NCBI RefSeq assembly: GCF_008831285.2
Contig: NC_045145.1
Coordinates: forward strand, 8,678,802-8,742,801
Source of the DNA: Nymphaea colorata
Lineage: Eukaryota > Streptophyta > Magnoliopsida > Nymphaeales > Nymphaeaceae
Length of the DNA stretch: 64,000 nt
Reading direction: 5' to 3'
Under the pieces are notes generated by a model. That model searched no databases and had not been told where the DNA came from. It saw only the letters and a list, made by a program, of their open reading frames with translations. Positions 58,463 through 64,000 of this stretch are shown piece after piece (within the stretch, counting starts at the first letter, position 1; each line of letters begins with the position of its first letter). Both the position numbers and the translations under genes were made by a program.

Positions 58463-58930
58463 GTGAGGCAGCGGCCCTTCGGGGAACAGTGGTTACTGGT
58501 TCCAACACGGTGAACTGCTAGACGATGTGCTTCGTGGTTAGAATTAACGAAATTAGCAGCAGCTCCAATGCCCAACCAGGTTAAATTTATGATTTCCTAA
58601 TGCACCCAATGACGGCCTTTTTCTAATTTGTCCTTAATTATATTCAGCTTTCTCCCTTTTAAGAGCTCTAAAGTACGTATTGTTCATTGGTCATAAAGAG
58701 AAAAAGCTACACGACAGAGAGAAGATATGTACAGGTGAAGTGGATGACGGATGATCTGATTCTAAGAATAATACCTTTTTGTCCAATGCTGATGACTAAA
58801 TGTGGGATTAAATGTGGGGTTTTCTTGTCGTAGTTGCTTAGATTCTGTTGTTAGGTTTAGGTGACATTTTTTTTTATGGCCTATTACCTTTGCTTTGCTG
58901 TCTTTATGAAGAAAGAGTTTTGTTTCTCAC
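58463..58930. repeat. segmental direct duplication, copy A
   Basis: It aligns with 59670-60180 through GGAACAGTGGTTACT, GATGTGCTTCGTGG, CATAAAGAGAAAAAGC, GGATGATCTGATTCTAAGAA and GTAGTTGCTTAGATTCTGTT. No intact reading frame is shared. Confidence 0.85.
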
Positions 58931-59036
58931 TTTTTGTATGTAATTAGTGTACGCCATATGTGAACCTTACTCTCATTACATTTACTTTTATATGTAAACC
59001 TTATTATCAATATAAATTTACTTTTATGTCATATTG

Positions 59037-59330
59037 CATATGTGTTGTAAGACAACAAATAAGTATGAGATCATGTTTATAAAATAACAAAAAGACAATG
59101 AAATAACGAACAGACAGACGTATGAGACAACACCAAAAATAAGTATGAGATAATATTTATCAAATAATAAAAAATTTATGAGATAATGCGATAGCGGACA
59201 AATGTATAAGATAACATGAAACATAAATATGAAATAATGTTCATAAGTTAATAAAATATTTATGAGATAATAAGATAATAAATAAATATATGAACAACAC
59301 CAAACATAGATAAAATAATGGCTATAAACA
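59037..59330. repeat. inverted TATGAGATAA-type repeat between the two duplicated copies
   Basis: About eight words such as AAGTATGAGATAATGTT and TTTATGAGATAA, the reverse complement of the TTATCTCATA family at 4180-4640 and 18560-19925. Confidence 0.55.
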
Positions 59331-59669
59331 AGTTCAAAAAATAAAAATTTTTTTTTTTTATCATAATGATATACACATTCCAACTAATAAATTTTACCTT
59401 TTTTGCGATTTTGATTTTGATTCCTAAAAAAGTTCCATTTTGTATTAATCATAATTTCTTTTTGTCATACTTGAAATAGCGGATGAAATTACATACATAC
59501 ACGTAAGTGGGGTAAGAACTAAGCCAACCAAAGAAACAATTCAGAAATTATCCGATCATGATCTCTCCCATGGATGCCAGTTCAAACATTCTTACTCCCA
59601 GCTGTCGCTCTGGCCTATCCTCTCCCTCGCCCACTTCTTCCCTTTTCCTTCTCGTCTACGTCCTGCCGG

Positions 59670-60180
59670 TGAGGCATCGGCCTGCACGGGAACAGTGGTT
59701 ACTACTTCCAACACGGCGAGCTGCAGGGCGATGTGCTTCGTGGGTAGAATTATTATAATTAGCAACAGCACCAATGCCAAAGCAGCTTAAATTTATTACT
59801 TCCGAATGCACTCAACGACGGCCTTTCTCTAATTTGTTCATCTGTCTCCCTTTCAGAAGCTATAAATTATTTTTTTATAGTACGTATTGTTTATTGGTCG
59901 TATTGTTTATTGGTCATAAAGAGAAAAAGCGACTCGACAGAGAGAAGATATGTATAGGTGAAGTGGGTGATGGATGATCTGATTCTAAGAATAATACTTT
60001 TTTGTCCAATGCTGATGATTTATTGTGTGGTTTTGATGTCGTAGTTGCTTAGATTCTGTTGTTGGCTTTACGCCATTCCGTTTTGGAGCTTCTTTGCACT
60101 GCAGGCATTCTTTATGGCCTATCACCTTTGCAGGTCTGCTCTTTTTTGCCGACTTTATGTGGAGAGAATCTTTGTTCTGA
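59670..60180. repeat. segmental direct duplication, copy B
   Basis: Second copy of 58463-58930, about 1.2 kb downstream. It has an internal 17-bp tandem duplication (CGTATTGTTTATTGGTC at about 59883-59916) absent from copy A. Confidence 0.85.
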
Positions 60181-61388
60181 GAAGTGCTTTCACTGGGTGG
60201 AGATCTGAGGTTTCTCTTTCCTTTGCATGGTTCCCTTGGATCGGTTGCGTTTTCCTTACCTGATCAACTATGCTCGTTTGTTTTTTTTGTCTTCTTTTCC
60301 TCTTGAATTTCCAACTTCTTTTGAGATATATATCAGCTTCGTTGATGTCCAGGCGAAAAGAAATGGGCAAGGAGAAGGAATGGGCCACGAAATTTGGATC
60401 CAGCCACCTTTTATAATGTGACAATCATATGAATCTAGGTGATGTTAGAGCTCATATAGTTTGGTAGAGGTGTTTTTCTTTACTTTTGGATTGATATCTA
60501 GAAGCATGCACAGATTTAGGCTGTAAGAAGCTACTAGTAATGCAGACGTAAAAAGTCCTGGACGGGACTAACCCAAACTGGTGTGCTCATAACACAGAAA
60601 TTATTGGCTTGATATTTCGGATCATAACCATCTGGTTTAGATAGCATTGTAGAGTGTAAACAAGCTGACTGTTAGGTAGGATATGTAGGAAGAGTTTCAG
60701 ATTTCCTAAAGCTGCGTAACCTTACTTCAAAGCAATTAACATAATATACGCTGCATTACTTCATAAATTGTATTTGTAGCAGTATCTTCTTAATATCAAC
60801 TAATTAACACCATATGATCACTACGTCATGAATGACATATGTTGACCAATTTCTTTCTGATTTCTTTGTTTCATATCTTCTTTGGTTGATCAGGTACAAT
60901 CTTTTTGTATTTAGTAATTGAACTATCAGATGTTGGGTTAATGACTTAGTTATTAAAGTTCCCGATGTGTTAAGTGTACTAATGGGCAGTTGGGTCTTCA
61001 GGAATATGCATTGTCGCCTATTTTATACTTTTTGTACTGTTAAGCATAAGCGTTCTTGGCATTTTATTGACGAGATTTTTCGCCGGTGAGATTTTTCGCC
61101 AGTGAGATTTTTCCCCGCCACTACTTGATCAAGAGTTCATTTCTCTAGGAAAATGTTAGAAAAAGAAAACTGAAAATATATAAAAATTAATATGATAGAA
61201 AAATTATTAGGTTATACTTAAGTTTCCTATTATATTCTTTTACAACAACGTTGATAAAAAGTTCCAAGCAGTTATTAAAAGTTAAAAGAAACCCAAAAAA
61301 TTTTAATATCTTCAGAAATTTTTAAAAATCTCACAAATACTTTGCACTATGTTTTCATTTTAGCCGCATTTTCACGATATATTGACAT

Positions 61389-61422
<34 letters not shown>

Positions 61423-62596
61423 TGCGTGTGTTTAATTCACTAGGTTTCGGCATTCTTTACTGTCATATTTTGAAAATAGTGCCGATACTTGCAACTATAG
61501 TTAGAGGTGCTACTTTTATCAGAACCACTGTCCTTTCTGCTTTTCCTGTAGTGTAAACAAATTGAGAAGCAAAAGGATCTTTATGGTTGCATATGGTGTT
61601 GATAAAATTTTGTGGTGCTTGTGTTATTACTTTGTGCTGATTCCGCCTTTCAGCGGCATCTGGTGCTGGCAGCAGCTCTCATGGTTATTTATTTATTTGA
61701 AGCATCAGTTTAGCTCTCTGTGCTCATGTCTTTATAGTGAATCTAGTTATTCTTTTTTGCCAATTGTATTTGCATCATTGTTTCATTTCTGCTTCAGGCT
61801 TCTTTTGCTCTGGCTGAAAGGTTATTCTTTCAAACTTTATTTGGAAGAAATGTGCTGTGTACGCAATATCCGTTTGTGTGATACAGCTGGTAGAGCTTTT
61901 CATTTCGACCTTATATAAGCAGTGGTGTCTGTTTTGTTACCATATCTGATGTATTGTCTTGTTCAGGAAGTACATCTAGAAAGCATTCTTACAATGATGA
62001 CAGTCCCTGAAGTTCTGCATAATGTCCCAGTTCTATACTTCTGGTAGTTTTTATTTATCTATTTTCTCTTCTGTTCACTTTCTTTCTTGGACAGACTACT
62101 GTGTTCGGCTCTTCCCTGTTGGTTCGAGAGTTCATCTTGTCATGAACATTGCAGATACCATGGTCATATCCCCTGTTGACTGCTGAGGTGTTATCAGCTA
62201 ACCAAAGTTGTCAGTATGATATATGAAATGGTCACTAGCACATTTTTGTACTATATCCAGAACTATTTGCACCAGTTCATTCATATGTGCAAGTAAATGG
62301 TAGCCATTGTCAATGAATGGAACACGCAGAATCTGTTACGGTAGTTTATGTATCTATGAGTCCAACCCCAGGTGTTTGCTTTTCTATATGTTTTCTTTGA
62401 TCTTAGCTCCATCAGTGGAAGCGATATGCAGTGTTTTGTGACACTGGCAATGTTTTACTTGTGGAGTTGAGTTGCTTTCTTTCTGACATCAGAGTGCTCG
62501 ACCAAAACACTTGAAAGTGTTTTTGTCGACTTTATAATGTGTTTATATTTTAATACCTTTCGGAAGCAGCTAGATGCAAGAGTAGGTTTGCCCTGA
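60181..62596. other. T-rich transcribed-looking region, no supported gene
   Basis: The T-rich plus strand resembles plant intron or UTR sequence. A short frame ending in a hydrophobic tail (FQRHLVLAAALMVIYLFEAS, 61635-61710) could be a terminal exon, but nothing connects to it convincingly. It contains (CT)n(TG)n at 61390-61431. Confidence 0.35.
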
Positions 62597-62601
62597 GGGG
62601 A

Positions 62602-62812
62602 TGTTAAGGGCTGGACCCTGTGGGTCAGGGATCCGTTTCTGTAGAGTCACAGATCTGGTGGCTAATAGGTGATAATAAACCCACCCCAATCTAGTATATA
62701 AGTTTCTTAGGGAGTTCAACCTAATTACGAATGAAATATTAGAGAGTAGAGGTTGGGCTTTCACCGAAGCAGAGTGTGTAAGTTGTCTTCCTCTGTTAGT
62801 CGCAGGCCAACA
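62602..62812. mobile_element. solo LTR, 211 bp, TSD GGGGA
   Basis: It starts TGTTAAGGGC and ends GGCCAACA. It is flanked by perfect 5-bp repeats GGGGA (62597-62601 and 62813-62817). It carries a TATA-like word TAGTATATAAG near 62692. TG..CA ends, short inverted termini and a 5-bp target duplication define an LTR. The absence of internal sequence makes it a solo LTR, probably left by recombination between two LTRs. Confidence 0.6.
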
Positions 62813-62817
62813 GGGGA

Positions 62818-64000
62818 CTGTTGGAATTTGAACTCGTTTTCTTCTTCGCTTGTTATTGGGTCTATTCTCAGATTGTCTCTTGTTTGCACAATAAATCTGC
62901 ATGCAGTAGTACTACTAGTTTGTGTTTTCACTTCATGTAATCATTCTGTTGTCACAGATAGCAGTCTGGAAACCATGCAACTGAAGCATGTATTACATAT
63001 AATGATATTTTTGCATCCTTATAATGATATTCATGTGAAGTGATACATATTACATAGCCCTACAGATATTTTGGGTGTTTTGGCGTTTAGCTGCTATGTC
63101 ACATATCAAGTAGTTTGTACATTGTTTATATTGGCATCCGTGTCATGATCGTGTGTAAACTTCCCATAAAGAAAAGAAGAGCTTTGTTGGGGCTCGACTT
63201 TTAGAATGTAAACTTTGAAGTTTGGTCTTTAGAAGAACAACAGTGCATTCAGCCATTCTATGAAATCAGACATGAGGGATGAGAAAAATGCTTTTTGTTT
63301 TTTAGATGCTAAAATCTTGTTCGTGTGAAGCATGTCCATCTAGTTTTCTTTGCCATGGTTCAAAACATAGCCAGAAATATAGGCCATTTTTTGATAATAT
63401 TGTATGTTTATTGCCGAACATTATAAGACGATTTCAGTGTATATTTCCATTATTTTTGTTTTTTTGAAGTTAATATTTAAAGACCATTTTGAATTTTATT
63501 GGCCTACTTTTGAGAAAATCAGTATATTACTTAATTCTTTGTTACTCTGTATATATTTTTGAATTTTTGAATTTCCAAAACTTTCTGGGAAAGAACATAT
63601 TGCTGAGAAAAACCCGAGAAAATGCTTTGCTGATAATAACCTGGGAGCGATATTTGTAACCGGCTCAAACTGCAAGTTCAAGTGGAGCATAAGAAGAATG
63701 TGCTATTTGTCTAAGCAGAAGCCAAATTTTCATGTGAAGCATATTTTCTTAACATTCACTGCCACAGTTTAACAGCACAAAGTAAATTCAAACATGATCT
63801 CTCTCTCTCTCTCTCTTGCTTCTAGGTGAACAAGAGGTTAACAACCTACTGTCCAGAAAGAAGCCAGAATCCCCACCCCTGCATTCCCCCTACCTCCGGG
63901 GGTCTTGGGCTGCATCAGCATCAGCGATGGCAGCCGTGCCTTCTCTCTGTCTTTCTCTCTCTCTCTCCTAATTTGTATACATCCTCACTAAAAGGAATAA
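62818..64000. other. intergenic or intronic region, no supported gene
   Basis: No recognisable coding feature. CT-rich runs near 63798-63816 and 63940-63968. Confidence 0.4.

Noticed and set aside
59558-59780. Signal-peptide-like frames in the duplicated region
   Set aside because: The frame is not preserved in the other copy (58463-58930), so there is no sign of selection on a protein.

Overview
The window is nuclear DNA of a flowering plant. The evidence is a plastid-targeted membrane protein gene, an intron-rich plant-type WSS1 protease gene, transferred plastid rpoC2 DNA, plant LTR retrotransposons primed by initiator tRNA-Met, and hAT- and Harbinger-type elements. The sequence does not let me name the species. 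It is gene-poor: only two intact protein-coding genes are supported, and most of the rest is transposable-element DNA.

Genes. (1) 2589-3770 (-) is an intronless 393-codon gene for a chloroplast-targeted, multi-pass protein of the isoprenylcysteine carboxyl methyltransferase/phospholipid methyltransferase type, with a TATA box upstream. (2) 20305-29283 (+) is a five-exon gene for a WSS1-like DNA-protein-crosslink metalloprotease. Its exons join in phase to 356 codons with an HELCH metalloprotease site and two RanBP2-type zinc fingers. The first finger is divided by a 6.2 kb intron full of transposon debris.

Layout. 1-8908: palindromic and TTATCTCA-type repeats, gene 1, and a 311-bp hAT-type MITE with a perfect 8-bp target duplication. 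8909-14316: a decayed Ty3/Gypsy element on the minus strand. 18771-19725: a hAT-type element carrying a short-chain dehydrogenase fragment with its intron. 20305-29283: the WSS1 gene. 30479-31822: a PIF/Harbinger-type element with TAA target duplications. 32957-33715: two pieces of plastid rpoC2 joined in opposite orientation. 34912-48986: a 14-kb insertion with hAT-type ends and a perfect 8-bp target duplication. It contains a complete but mutated Tekay/Del-like Ty3/Gypsy element (35801-46328, 5-bp target duplication), a ribosomal protein S11 exon and an unidentified split reading frame. 49430-50100: remains of a coiled-coil gene. 52290-55930: a decayed Ty1/Copia element. 58463-60180: a local direct duplication. 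62602-62812: a solo LTR.

The two genes have no evident functional link. The most notable feature of the window is repeated acquisition of host gene pieces by hAT-type elements (SDR fragment, RPS11 exon), one of which was later split by a large retrotransposon.
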